Source: Planctomycetaceae bacterium
GTDB taxonomy: Bacteria > Planctomycetota > Planctomycetia > Planctomycetales > Planctomycetaceae
Direction of reading: 5' to 3'
DNA length: 54,907 nucleotides
Assembly (NCBI GenBank): GCA_947476295.1
Contig: CANJQC010000017.1
Coordinates: 1 to 54,907 of the forward strand
Shown here: positions 18,776 through 31,600 of the stretch, in pieces
Position numbering within the stretch: position 1 is the stretch's first letter
How the letters are laid out: every line of letters starts with the position of its first letter
Translations under genes and position numbers: made by a program
The notes under the pieces: model-generated
Databases searched by the model: none
What the model saw: the letters and a program-made list of their open reading frames with translations, nothing else
What the model was told of the DNA's origin: nothing

Positions 18776-19300
18776 TCATTGTTTCCCGAGATCGTTCTGC
18801 AAGACGACTAAGACGGAGAATCCTTCAAATCGCACCGTCACCGCATCGCTTGACTCAGCAGATTTCTTCATGATCGCACGCCCTTCCTCAACCCGAACGA
18901 CTCGCTTTCCAGCAGCAATTAAAGCATTGGTTTGTTCAAGACCGAAAAACGATAGTTCGCCGATGGTACTAAAGCGAAGTCCAACTTCGACGAGTTCCTC
19001 AGGCATCGTTTGAACTGGTCCTTCGGAGTCTTTTTTCTTCAATGCAAGCTCAATTTGTTTACTCCAGTCACGGAATCCGAGTACCGTTGCCTTTGCGTGC
19101 GAACCAATCGGCGGAAAATCGTCCGGCGTGCGAAACCCGTCTTGATGCATCCGCACTCGTTCGATGATTCCAATCAGCCCTGATGTTCCCAATGTTACTA
19201 ATACGCCAAACGGTGCGTGTTGAACGATGCAGCAATCCACAGTCGTTCCAACTTTAATTTCGGCTTTGGCGTTATTCCATTTATTGAGGCTATTGTCCAT
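18776..19300 (-). CDS. S1-like OB-fold protein, putative immunity partner of the RHS tip
   Basis: The 174-residue protein starts at the ATG at 19298-19300, inside the last 11 bases of the giant RHS gene and six bases after GGAGG. A longer frame upstream runs through RHS coding sequence and is rejected. Residues about 15-85 (VGTTVDCCIVQHAPFGVLVTLG, GLIGIIERV, GSHAKATVLGFRDWSKQIELALKK) match the S1/OB-fold pattern. The C-terminal half (about 90-174) is a second, unassigned beta-rich part (RVVRVEEGRAIMKK, VTVRFEGFSVLVVL). There is no signal peptide, so it is cytoplasmic. Position and coupling to a polymorphic-toxin-like gene suggest immunity; that role is inferred. Confidence 0.75.
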   Translation of the reverse strand: MDNSLNKWNNAKAEIKVGTTVDCCIVQHAPFGVLVTLGTSGLIGIIERVRMHQDGFRTPDDFPPIGSHAKATVLGFRDWSKQIELALKKKDSEGPVQTMPEELVEVGLRFSTIGELSFFGLEQTNALIAAGKRVVRVEEGRAIMKKSAESSDAVTVRFEGFSVLVVLQNDLGKQ

Positions 19301-19650
19301 GAAGCCTCCGAATAGCATTGTTAAGAACGTCGAATTCGCTATGCGGAATTGGTATTTCGATAAACCTGGGGTCAGATATATATGGAACCTCAAGGGGTCG
19401 GATGCGGGCGTCGTAGATGGCGTTTGGAATCTGGACCTCCAACACACTTTGCCCGTAGTGTGTCGCATACTCCTCGGCCAACTGTCGCTCTTTGGCGAAG
19501 TAAGCTCGCAGGTCACCTTCTGCAAAGTCATGCGGATGAAACCCATCGACTAATAGCTTTTGACCCTTGCCCGGTTGGGGGGCCTTAAAAATGCTCTGAG
19601 ATCCATCCTTTTGTCCACGCCCCCAACCAAACGCCCCATACCCGGTCTGA
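19290..19650 (-). other. C-terminal tip of the RHS protein, possible ADP-ribosyltransferase-like toxin
   Basis: The last ~120 residues contain GQKLLVDGFHPHD, then LRAYFAKERQLAEEYATHYG, then VLEVQIPNAIYD. The order 'exposed His/Gly turn, YFAxxxxxAxEYA, beta strand LEVxIP' is reminiscent of ADP-ribosyltransferase-type toxin tips. I cannot assign a family firmly and cannot point to a catalytic Glu with confidence. Its position after the RHS core and before a coupled small gene is the argument for its being the effector. Confidence 0.4.
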
Positions 19651-22600
19651 ATCGAGCCTACTTCGTCCGCCCAGAGTGCCCGCCCGGTTGATGCAAAAAC
19701 GTTTCGAGACTCTTCAAACACCTTTGCAAGTCGGACTTCGCTTGCAAATTCGCCAGCCACTCCTCCGGTTGCCCAAGTCATCATTTCGGTGGCATACATC
19801 AGTCTTGCTCTTCCTGGATCACGATCCGGATCATACCCGGATGTGCGGTAGGCCGCGTAGTTCTGCTGCATTTGCCCGTGTCCCATGCGATCCAGGGTGG
19901 GGTCACTTCTCTGATCGTTCAGGAGAGACATCCCTGCGCCGAATGCACTGAATGGGTCCAAGGCTGTGGTGAACAAATCATCGACACGTGACGCCGAGTT
20001 GTATTCGCCAAAACTGGAATAGTACACGTCCTTGTTCATGGCGAGGAGCAGGGCAGTGTCTACTTCCTGCATGAACGACATTGCTCCGAATGAATATATG
20101 TCCGCAGTTTCGACTACCTCAGCGAATCGCTGTTTGTCACGTTCGTGGGCGGTAGCCATTCCGTCAGATCCATACATATAGTCCTCGGATTGACTTCGGT
20201 CGTACTCCTTTGTCGCTGCGAGCTGTTTTCTAAGGTAGTTGGCAGTATCCCGTCTGCCCGCTTCAATTGCCTTTTCAATGTCACGCTCCATGTCTGCGTA
20301 AACGTTTGCGCGACTCTTGACTGGGCCATTCCATATTTCCTCGTACGCCAGATGGTCCATGAACGCAGCGACTTCTGCTTCGAGCGGAGTGAGCGTGCGA
20401 CCGACTCCTGCTTCATGTAGCCTTTGCTCCGCTATTCGCACATCCCCAAAACCATCCGGGTTGTATCCTGCCTGCTCAATATTTCGAGCTTGGGCGGCCA
20501 CCGCTGGCGTAGGCCGCAGCGCCTCAAGCGTGGTTCGCACAGTCTGAGCCGCCATCACCGCTTCAGTACCAGTGTTCCAAACTCCGGCCGCGATGCTCAG
20601 CGAACGCAGGGCTTGTTGCAACCCACGGTCGCCGGTACTGGTGACGGAGGCACCGCCGACGGCGAGGTTGAGGCCAACGCCGAAACGGGTGGCGGTGGAG
20701 GCTTGGGTGTTGAACAGGGTGCTGCCGTGGTTGACGCCGAGGTTTGTGACATGTAACAGGCTCGACAGTGTGCCGTCGCCGATGTATTTGCCGGAAGCGA
20801 TTTCATAGCCGGAAGTGAGTCCTGCAGCCGCACTGGCGGTTCTGCCCAGCGTCCAATATTTTGCGGACGTGATTGAACCCGTTGAGCCAGTCGGCAAGTT
20901 GCCGTAGAATCCACCGGTCACGGCGGCGGCGGCACCGAGGAATCGACTGAATGTGCCGTCACCGATCTGATTGCCGGAAAACACTTCGTACGAGTTCACC
21001 GCTCCGGATGCAAAGCCCAGCGAACCGGCGACGAGGCCCATGCCAGCTAAGCCGCCAAATGCCAGGGCGCCGCCGGATGCAATCGTGCCTGCAACCAGCA
21101 GACCTTTCTGGATATTGCCGTTGTCCCACTGCTTTTCGACAAAATCGCCGACGTCTTCGAACGCATTGCCAATCTGCTTAGCCGTATGACTCAGCCATGA
21201 CAGTCCGCTCGGGTCCGTCAGGTTCACAGGATCATTCGCTGAGTAGCGGGTCAGGTTCGTATCACCGGCGCCAAACCGCAACGGGTCTTCACCGATGAAT
21301 TCACCAGCCACCGGGTCGTACCAGCGGGCTCGCGCGTAGTACAGTTGGCTGTCAGCATCCCATGCGAGTCCGCTGAAGAACTGGTCATAGTCAACAGCGG
21401 CACCCGTTTGCGACGTGATCTTTCCGAAGCTGTCGAGCTTGCGATGATCCAGGTTTACGGCCGCCGAGCTGATTACATCGCGAGCTGTCCCCGTCCGATC
21501 TTCCAGCGGCCACAGGACTCCGCTGAGTACCGTCTGATCGGCAAACACCTGATCCAGAGACGTGCCATCGAAGTATTCATGCTGAATGGCTCCGGCGGTG
21601 TCCATCATGGCCAGCAGTTGATCGCCATCCCAGACATAGTTCTCGGACACGACTGCCTGTCCCGGGACGGTCAGCTTTTTGTTGATCCGATTGCTCGAAT
21701 CGTCATATGTGTACTCAACCGTCTTCGCCAGTGTGGACGTTCCGCTGACAGGCGCGTTATAGAACTCAACCTTCGTGAGTTGATTGCGATGGTCCCATGA
21801 GTACTGCACGTACGCGCCGGTCGCTGCACCGCTGACGAGAGTAGTGCGGCGTGTCACATTGCCGTTGGCATCGTACTGCCATGCATACGTGCCATCGTTC
21901 AGAACACGATTGCCTTTGCCGACAACCGTGGAACCCACAATCCTATTCCCCGTCTTGTCATACGCATAAGCTTCGCTGGTGCCCTGAGTTTTAGTACTCG
22001 ATGTCAACTGGCCATAGGCGTCGTATTCGTCCGTGCTGGTTCCGTCGAGCGACGAGGTTTCCTGCAACAGGCGATCGTCGGCAAAGTACGTGTACTGGTA
22101 CGAGATGGGCAAACTGCCGGACGGCGCGGGCTTCGTGTGCGTGATTGATTGCAGTCGTCCGGCTGAATCCTGCACAAAATCCGTTTTCACCACAATTGTG
22201 GTCTGTGTCAAATCCGAATACCGAGTGATGGTCTGCAGCGAACTGTCGGCTCGGTAATCGAGTTTCGCCGACTTGTTCTGCCAGTTCGGAAAGTTTGTTG
22301 ATGCGGTCTGCGACAGTTTGGTGAGTCGATTTAGATAATCGTACTCCGTGTAGTTTGTGGTAACCGTGATCAGAGACGCACCGGCACCCGTCTGCTGAAC
22401 TCGCTGCGTGCGATTCCCGAACGCATCGAACTGATACGTAAGCTTCGCAGCCGACTGGCCGGGCGTGGTGACGGTGTCGTACACGATGACACGATCGAGA
22501 TCGTTGAGTACCAGCGACGTCAGGCTGAATAACTGGCCTGTCGCCTGATTTCGCTGCTGTGTCCACCACAGACGATTATAGTTGTCGTACCAGTTTTCAA

Positions 22601-25600
22601 TTTGTGAGACAAAAGCCACGTTCGTGCCGCTTGGCTGCAGCCATTGTTCGTGCCGCACATTGTCTAGGTTGTCGCGCACATACTGCGTCCGGTAACCTCG
22701 CCGATCCGTGATCGCTGCGACATTTCCCACCAGGTCGAATTCGTAGACGATTGAGAGTCTGTTCGGATCGGTCTCCGAAACCATGTGGCCTTGTGCATCA
22801 AACTGCCAGCGAGTGGTGTTGAATGATGCATCCGTCAACAGGATTTGATTGCCATTGTTGTCGTAAAGGTATTGCGTGATTCCGCCGTTGGCATCAATTA
22901 CAGAGGTGACTCGGTCCAGACGATCGTAGCGATTGACGGTGGTGTTGAAAACGCCGGCAGACGACAGAACGGCAGACAGCGGATCTGGTTTTCGCCGTGT
23001 TTGCGTCATGGCTGCGTTGCCGGCAGGATCGTAGACGTACCGAGTTTCCGACGGAATTTTGTCTGCCGTTGCGCCACCGACAATGCCATCCGGGTCGGCT
23101 CCGACGATTCTGACCTGGCGATCCAGATCGTCGTAGAAATACGTTGTGACGCGCAGAAGCGGATCGGTGCTGGTAATCAGGCGTCCGACCAGATCGAAAG
23201 TGTTCACGCTGACCGGCCCGCCGATGATCGCTCCAGTCTGAGGATTCTGTGACTGCGTCTGCACCAGCCGGTTCAGCATGTCGAATACGAACTTCGTGAT
23301 CTCCTGCGGTGCCCCGACGGCTGTGGACGTGGAAGTGACGGTGGTTTGGTTGCCGACTTTGTCGTAACCATAAATCGTGACCGACTGTGCCGCTCCGCTG
23401 GTTGGAGCGGGCAACGTCGTTTTGGTGACACGATTCAGATAGTCGAATTCGTTCTGCGTGATCCGGTTCATGCCCGCAGTGATGTAGTCCGTCGTCATCA
23501 GCACATTTCCGACCGCATCGTATGAAAACAGTGTTGTCGGTCGGACTCGCCCCAGCCCAACGCCGTCAGGGTCCGGCAGTTGTTCCTTTGTTTTGCGGTT
23601 GAGTCCATCGTATTCATAATTGGACGTCCGACCCGCTGCGTCTGTGGTTGCAACCATGTTCCCGGCAAGGTCATACGCATACAGAATCACCGGACGTCCG
23701 AGCCGATCATTGGGACTGGCATCCGGCAGCGTCATTGATTTCAATCGATTGAGCTGGTCGTATTCATAGTCTGTGACATTGCCCATCGCGTCGGTCGAAC
23801 GGATCTTGTTGCCAGCGATATCGTAGACCACCGTGCTGGTCGGGGCGGCCAGTGAATCCTGCAGATCAGGATCCGCCTGGGTGAGTGAGATAACTCGATT
23901 TCGCGTGTCGTAGGCCGACACGGTCTGTCGGGCCAGCTGATCGGTGGTTGACAAGAGATTGCCCAGCACGTCGTATACGGATGTCATTAGCGGTGCGGGC
24001 AGCGGTCCCTGAAGTCCGTCCGGATCAGGCGACGTGGTGGTCAAAGCACGATCGAGCAGGTCGTACGTCTGCGTCGTGATTCGCCCCAGCGGATCGATCG
24101 TGGCTGCCAGATTTCCCGCTGTGTCGAAGCGGAACCGCGTGACGGGATTTGTGTCGTTGACGTTTGTCGTCGCTTTAGGAGCAATCTGAGTGATCTTGCG
24201 ATTGAGTCGATCGTATTCAAACGTTGTCGTGCGTCCTTCGGCATCCGCCGCCGTCAGGACATTCCCGAGGAGGTCGTACGTTTGAGAGGTCAGTGTCTGA
24301 TCAGCCAACTGTTGAGTAGTCAGCGTCTGACCATCGGGAATGCGTTCACCACGGATGGCACTGCTGAGCGGTCGATTCAGGGCGTCAAAGGTCTGAACGG
24401 ATTCTGTCCAGACTTCGACGTTGCTTGCGTTGCGACTGACAAGAATCTGTGTCTTGTAAAGGTTTCCCGCAATGTCATAAGCAAACACGGATTCCGGACG
24501 TGTGATTCCGGAACCCGGCACTGGCGAAATTGTGCGAATCAGCCGGTCAAGGTTGTCGTATTGCGATTCGGTGACGCCACCACGCGGATCTGTCACGGAC
24601 TTCACGTTACCAAACTGATCGTAAGTCGTGGTCGTCGTGGGCCGACCGTAGCTGTCAGCGGCTGCCTGCTGCACCTTGATCAGCTGGTTCCAGCTGTTAT
24701 AGCTGTAATCTGTGGAATTGCCGCGAACATCTGTCGTCCGCGTGGAATTCCCCGCAAGGTCGAACCACGTCTGTGTGACGGCCCATCCAGTATCATCCTG
24801 AACGGCAGTAAGGACAACGCGATTCAGTGCGTCATATTCGAAGCGCGTGACATGTCCGAGAGCATCAGTCTGGCGGGCCAGGTTTCCGTTGATGTCATAG
24901 ACGACAGTCACGGAAGCAGCGGTTTCGAAATCGTTGGTAAAAGGGTCCGGACTGGTGGTCCGCATCAGCCGGTTTAGATTGTCGTAGGCAGACGTCGATT
25001 GACGGCCCAACTGGTCAGTGACGCGAATCACATTGCCGACGGCATCAAACTGTGTTTCACTTGTGAGAGCCCGCAGCCCCGACCATTCCGCACCGTCCGG
25101 ATGCGGCGACACGGTGAAAACCGTACGTCCCAGGGCATCGTGTTCAAAGTTTGTGGATCGGCCCAGAGCATCAGTAGACTGCTTGACGTCGCCGAACAGA
25201 TCGTACGTTGTCATCGACGTCGGGCGAGCTGTGCCTGTGCCATTGGCGACGGCTGGTAACTCGGATTTGATCAGCAGGTTCCGTGCATCGTACGTGTAGT
25301 TTGTCGTGCGGTTCAGAGCGTCTGTCGATGCCGTTAGATTTCCGGCAGCATCAAAAGACCATTGCAGGACAGGTGAACGGACACCGTTGCCGAGAATGTT
25401 ATCCGGGTCCGGCAGCGTAGTTTTTGTCTTCAGATTCTGCGAGTTGTATTCGTGAACTGTTCGCCGATCATCTGTAGTGAGCGACGGATTACCCTTGTCG
25501 AGTTCTTCGAGCAGATTTCCGAAGGCATCAAATGTGAATGTCATCACCAAACCGACGAGCGCGCCGTTTCCGTCTGGATCCGCCTGTGTGGTCGAAATCA

Positions 25601-28600
25601 CCTGGCCGAACATGTCACTCCGGGAGACCGTGACACGTTGCAACGGATCTGTGGCTGTCGCGATATGCCCGAGCGCGTCGTACGTCCATGACCATACTGG
25701 GCTGGCAACAACAACCGTCCCTTCGGCACCTGAGGAAACCGATGACATGGCCGGGGCGGTCTTCTGAATAATGCGATTCAGCGTGTCGAACTGAAATGTG
25801 GTCGTGTTACCTGCGGGGTCGGTGGCTGCAATGACATTCCCGGCGGGATCGTAGGCCGTCGTGGAGAAGGGCATGACGATCTTCGCAACGACGGCGAGTG
25901 ATGTCGATGATTCCACAACGCTGACCGCTGGCAGCACCTGCCGCACAGTGCGATTCATGTTGTCCAGCAAATTGAGTGTGCTGCGGCGGGACGCATCAAT
26001 CGTTTCGACCATGTTGCCAGCCGGATCGAAGGTCACGCGCGTTACAAAGCCCACTGCGTTCTGAGATGCCACAGCACGACCGAGAGTGTCAAATGACGTC
26101 TTGCTGATTCTGGCCACTTCGCCGGACACAGGAGCCGTCGGTTCACCATTGGCGTCCCGCAGCACAGCCTGACTCGCGTTGAGGGAATACGGCGTTTCGA
26201 GAACCTCAACGACTCGTCCCATCTTGTCGCGTCGCATCACACGCGAGATGCCTTTAATGTCGGTCGCCCCGGCATACGGCAGTGCTTCGAACTGCAGGCC
26301 GCCCGCCAGGTCGTAGCCGAACTGCGTCCTAGCGCCTCGCACATCGGTAGACGTCGTCAGCAACATACCGAGTGAATACGACTTCGATGAAATATTCTGT
26401 GCCGCGTCCGTCCCGGAAACAGCCTTGTCACGGAAGTCGTACGCGGTTGATGCAATCCGCTTTCGGGTGGCATTCACGGTGTCGCTCTCCGCTCGCGTCA
26501 CAGTGGCGTCCGTCAACGTAGCAATGCTTGCCGCTGTCATCAGAACCGGATCGGGGCGCAGGTCGATACTGTCGAGCCGTTCCTGATTTCCGTTGGCGTC
26601 GTAGAAGATGTGATCGACACGCACTTTTGCGCGGACAGTAGTGCCGTTCGTCGTCGTTGTCGTTTCGAAAAGTGTCTGCACCGGCTGGTGTTGGGCGTTG
26701 AATGTCGTGGTCACGACACCCATAGCCGTTTCGACCAAATTCTGATTTCCGAATGCGTCGTACCCGTACGTCGTGATGTTGCCAGCGGCGTCCGTGGTCT
26801 TCGATAAGCGTCCTGCCAGGTCATACTTGTAGCGAATTTCAGAACCGAGTTCATCGAATTCACTGACCAGATCACCTTTCGCGTTGTAGACAAGTGCTCG
26901 CGTCGTTCCGTTCGCGAAGATCGTCTGCGACAATCGGTTCAGGACGTCATAGACAAAAACAGTTTTGTTGCCGTTCGCATCAATCTGAGCGGCGACAGTT
27001 CCGTTTGCGTTGTACTCGACAGAGGTAAATGTGCCGTCAGGACGGATTTCCCGCAGCACTCGACCGGCATTGTCGTATGAGTAGCGGTAGATCGAACCGT
27101 CCGAATTGATACGACGTTCCAGCAGGCCATTCTGACCGTACAGGTACTGCGTCCGCAGAGCGGCGCCGGCGATGTATGGATCCGGCGACAGAGTTTCGAG
27201 CAGACGTTTCAGTGGATCGTATGCAAAGTTCGTACTCGGCTGGAGAATACCGTTCTTGTCGTAGTCTTTGACATAATCGACGCTGCCAGTGTTATCGCGC
27301 ACGGACGCATCCGAACTAACGGTTGTCAGCACTCCATTCGCGAACTTTCGGTGATCGACAACCTGTGGATTTCCGAAAACATCGTAGCCCAGACGATCAA
27401 ACTTTGTGGAATGCCCCTGCGCGGAGGTTATCTCCGCCACAAGGCCCTGTGCTGTGTAGGTGTACGACGTGGCGTTGGAAAGTGCGTCTGTGGACGTGGC
27501 AAGGCCACCCTTAACCCCGCCGCTTCCTGTCAGATCAAAGTAGATATTCGTAAGGATGCGTCGCAGCGTCCCGTTTGCAGATTCTTCATCGATCGTGGCC
27601 ACCTGGTTGTAAACTGGATGGTACGTCATGATTTGTGAAATTGCGGCAGCGTCCGTGTGCTTTGTTGCATTTCCCTTTGCGTCATACTGCCAGCTTTCAG
27701 AACGACCATTTGTGGCCGTTGTCTTCGCGACTTGCCGGACGTTCGCAGCCATATCATAGATCGTTCGTTCGCCGCTTTGTGAAATGGATGTCACCAGATC
27801 ACCAAAGTCCGAGAACTGGTTGGTCGTCACATAACCAGCCGCATCGACAACCGACGTGAAACGGTCATATGCGTTGTAGATGAACCTGGATTCTCCGCCT
27901 TCCGCATCACGAATACTCCGCAGGCGTCCGTTGCCGTAATACTCGAATGTCGTCGCAAAAGCCGTGCCCGTATCCGTTGCATCTCCCGCATATCCGGACG
28001 CCGATTTCATTAGATGTTCGAGTCGATCTCCTCGCTGCGGCGTTTGAATCGTGCCGATTTTCTCGTACCAAACATAGTGATATCGGGACAGGGTTGACGC
28101 GAGCTGCACTGCCGCTCCGGTTCCTGAATTTTCTGACACTTTGACATGGCTGAGATGACTTCCTGCATCATAAGAATAATCCCAAATCCGCGTTCCCGAA
28201 ATCCCTGCGACTGGTGCGATACCAGTGGATGATGCAGGTATCTCAATTCGCGTGATCAGGGCATTGGTGTACGTGAATTTTGCCAGAATTCTTCCCGCCG
28301 GTGCAGCATCAATGATCTGCGTGATTCGTGTCGGAACTGCAGCATCCCGCTGAATCAGCATTTTGTTTCCAAATCGATCGGCAATAGAGATCAAAAGCGC
28401 TTTGGTCTGGCCAGCCTGTCGAATGGCCTGCGTGTTAAAGTCCTGGAACCCGTAGACCGAGCCATCCGCCATGACGACTTCGTAAAAATCGCCATATGAC
28501 AGCGTGGGTGCTACGCCCCCATCAAGGCGACGCACGATGACTCCCGGGATGTTAAGAGGGCTGTCATAGTCAGCGGATAGTGCGGTCTTAGTTCCGTTGG

Positions 28601-31600
28601 GAATGAAGATCCCCGTGGAGCCGTCATCTCGTCTCCATGCAATCGAGGTCGCTTCACCTTTGCGACTGCCATTGATGTTGACTGGCACCGTGATTTGACC
28701 GAAGCGATAATTCTTCTGAAACGAGTAGGCTGCCGCGTCAGTGATTGTCGTAATATCCAGTTGCTGCGAGAAGGCGCTCGACCACCCGCTCCCAAAATCC
28801 CCGAGATTACTGACATTCACAATACTGTCAGTAGAACCAACGTCACTCCTCGACGAAGTCCATGTCCGAGTCAACGGAATCGACATTCCAGGGATCGACA
28901 GTGTAAAGTCGGTGTCGGATTTTCGAAGAATGCCCTGATAGCCGTCTGGTGCTGCGCCGGAATTCTGCAATTGAGAGAAATCTGCCGACAACGCTCCGCC
29001 TTCAGCGTCGGTTATTCCACCGTGCAGTACCCGACCATTCACCGTTGACGCCATCAGCGATTCAATGATCGGCGTAGTACCCGAATAGTTTTCGTGCAGC
29101 CAAGCAACACCCGTCCATGTTCCAATCGACTCGATCGATGTCGAGACAGTCACGACTCCACCAGCGTTCAACTGGTCATTGATAAGCGTGTAGGCCGCAC
29201 CCTGATACCCGGTTGTCGCCAGACCAAGGATACTCGACAAAGTCACTCCCGCCGGAATGGAGCCCCATTCATCGAAATATGTACTCCCCGCGGCTTTCGT
29301 CAACCTTCGCACAGTGTGGCCATTCAACCGTGCCTGAGAAAGCAGCGTTAAAGCGGAGGTCGCAGGTTTGTCGGAAAGTTCTGAGAGCAATTCATGTTCA
29401 CCTGCCGACAATTCGGCAAGTGTCAACAATGCACGAGACTGCTGAACTGCATCCGATTGGCTTACGGCACCACCATTGCGAGGAACGTAGAGCAGCTTTC
29501 CGATTGGGAAGTCAACGGTCATGTCTTTGGGGCGAATGAAGTAGACGGAGTCGGGCTGAATCACAAAAGACCGCCCCGAAATTAATCCCACACTCACCGA
29601 AGGTCGTACCAGAATCGAATTTGTCAGCTTTGCAATTTCGTTTTCAGTCTGTTCACTGGTCATCAACAACCGCGAGGCTGAGTATGAGAGCGTCTGCCGC
29701 GTAATTTCCGATGTGTTGTACCCATACGCGAGGTAGTCGTTCCCGAACGCACCACCTAACACGGGAATCTCATCATAAGCGTCGGCAAGTTGGTCACTAA
29801 GGTTGGCCACATCCGTCGCCGAGTACTGGCCGGCCCCAAGAACGACCTGTGACGAATATCCCGGCACAAGTGCAAGAATCTGGGTCTCCGGAGCGCTGCC
29901 GGGAGTTTGGCGAACATCAACCTGCAGTCGCACCACTCCGGACGGAATTGAGAGCGAAGTTCCATAGTCAACGCCGTTAATCTTCAGACTCCCTTGTCTC
30001 CCCATTCCATCTGTCCAGACGACAATATTTTTTCGGGACAGTTCAGCGATTCTGGTGGGGATCAGCAGACTTCCACCCGGCGAGCCAGCTACCCGCTGCG
30101 CGATGCTTCCATCGAGTGCTATAAAACTGAATGTGATGGTTTGAAACTCTTTGGGGTTCCAGCTTGGAGATGGCAAAGAGTCCGGCGATGTTGATGCCAC
30201 CAAGGAAACAGGAACAGTCGGCTGAGTAGTTTGTATGATCGTTCGCGTTTGACCAATTGCATTTGCGCCCGCTCGCACTGACGGATCGGCACTGTGAAGT
30301 TTCTGATTGATCATCCAGTCCAAGGGGCTTGCGGTCGCAACATGTGTACCCGTGAATTGGATATTATCGAGGTAGTGGTGACCGGCACCGCCAGTATAGA
30401 TTCCGAACCGCCCGCCCGCTGGATTGGTTAAGAGAGTAGCGACGAGTTTTCTTTTTTGAGTCGTGCCCGCACTGTCTCGCCATTGAACAAACGCGGTGAG
30501 TACGCTGCCATCAATTGTGAGTTGGACACTGCACGGCACCAAGCCACTAACAGCTACTGGTGAAAACGCAGGCGCATCGGTCGGATTTTGAGTTGCTGTG
30601 ACGCCATTGAGAGGCAGAGTGCTCGTCCCTACTCGATCATAGAGCTGTGGTTCCTGCGACAAACCACCAGACCAACTAACCCCTACTTCATAGTTGTCCG
30701 TCGCTCGGGCGAAGACGCGAAAGTCCTGAGCCGCAGCACCATTCACCGCTTGAGCAAAAATGCTGGAAGAGAGCGTTCCATTAACCGCAGCCTCATCAAC
30801 AAACATATTCGTCGGATTGGAATGACTGGTCAGTATCTTATAGTCATCGACAGATCCCAACTTCGGCCATGTCGGATCGGTTACCGCAATCGCGCCTCCG
30901 GAGCTGACCTTCAACTCAGTTGGAATGGAAGCCAGATTGTAGTCAGTGACGGCGCCTCCAGCGTCAAAGTCCGCCGAAAAAGAATTCGTCACCGGATTCA
31001 GGTAGGCGTTCAGATCCGTGGCCGTGAGCGGCGCAGTGGCGATCTCCGAGGCTGGAGCGAGTGACGCTTTGAGTGCCGAATTTAGATCAACCCAGCCCAG
31101 TCCTGTTGCTGTCGGCAGCCATGCACGAAGCCATGCATGATCGATCGTGATCGGATCCGCATTGACCAGCGGGGTTGGATTTAAACCGGCCTGTAAAAAA
31201 TAGTCGATAGGAATCGTCTCGGTCGTCAGCCAACTCTTGACCTGGTAAGCATTCAGCCCCATTCGACCTGTCACGTACTCAGTTTTCGTGAGCGTGTCAT
31301 TTGCGATCAGCGTTCCCAGCAGGTTCGTCTGATCCCATGCATTGCCGGATTTGGTGGACAGTGTGCCGTCCGCACCCTTCTTCAAGCCGCGATAGGCTTC
31401 GAATTCAATCGTGTTGTGAACGAGATGAAATGCCTGAAGCACCGACCGCGTGCGATAGTTGTAGTCCGAGACAACGACACCGGAATCCTGAAGTTGAATC
31501 GCCCACGGAGTTGTTGGATTGACTTCCCAGACTGTCGGAGTGCCAAAGCCAGCCGCGCTGGCCCGCGCCACCACCGATTTTCCGCTGCCATCAAATCCCA

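Noticed and set aside
19301-19546. Longer N-terminus of the S1-like gene reaching into the RHS gene
   Set aside because: It would overlap RHS coding by about 250 bases and has no leader or domain; a GGAGG and ATG at 19300 give a better start.
21345-24977. Several plus-strand open frames of 130-230 codons within the RHS gene
   Set aside because: They are antisense to the repetitive RHS coding sequence, whose codon pattern suppresses stops in some frames; translations show no domains.
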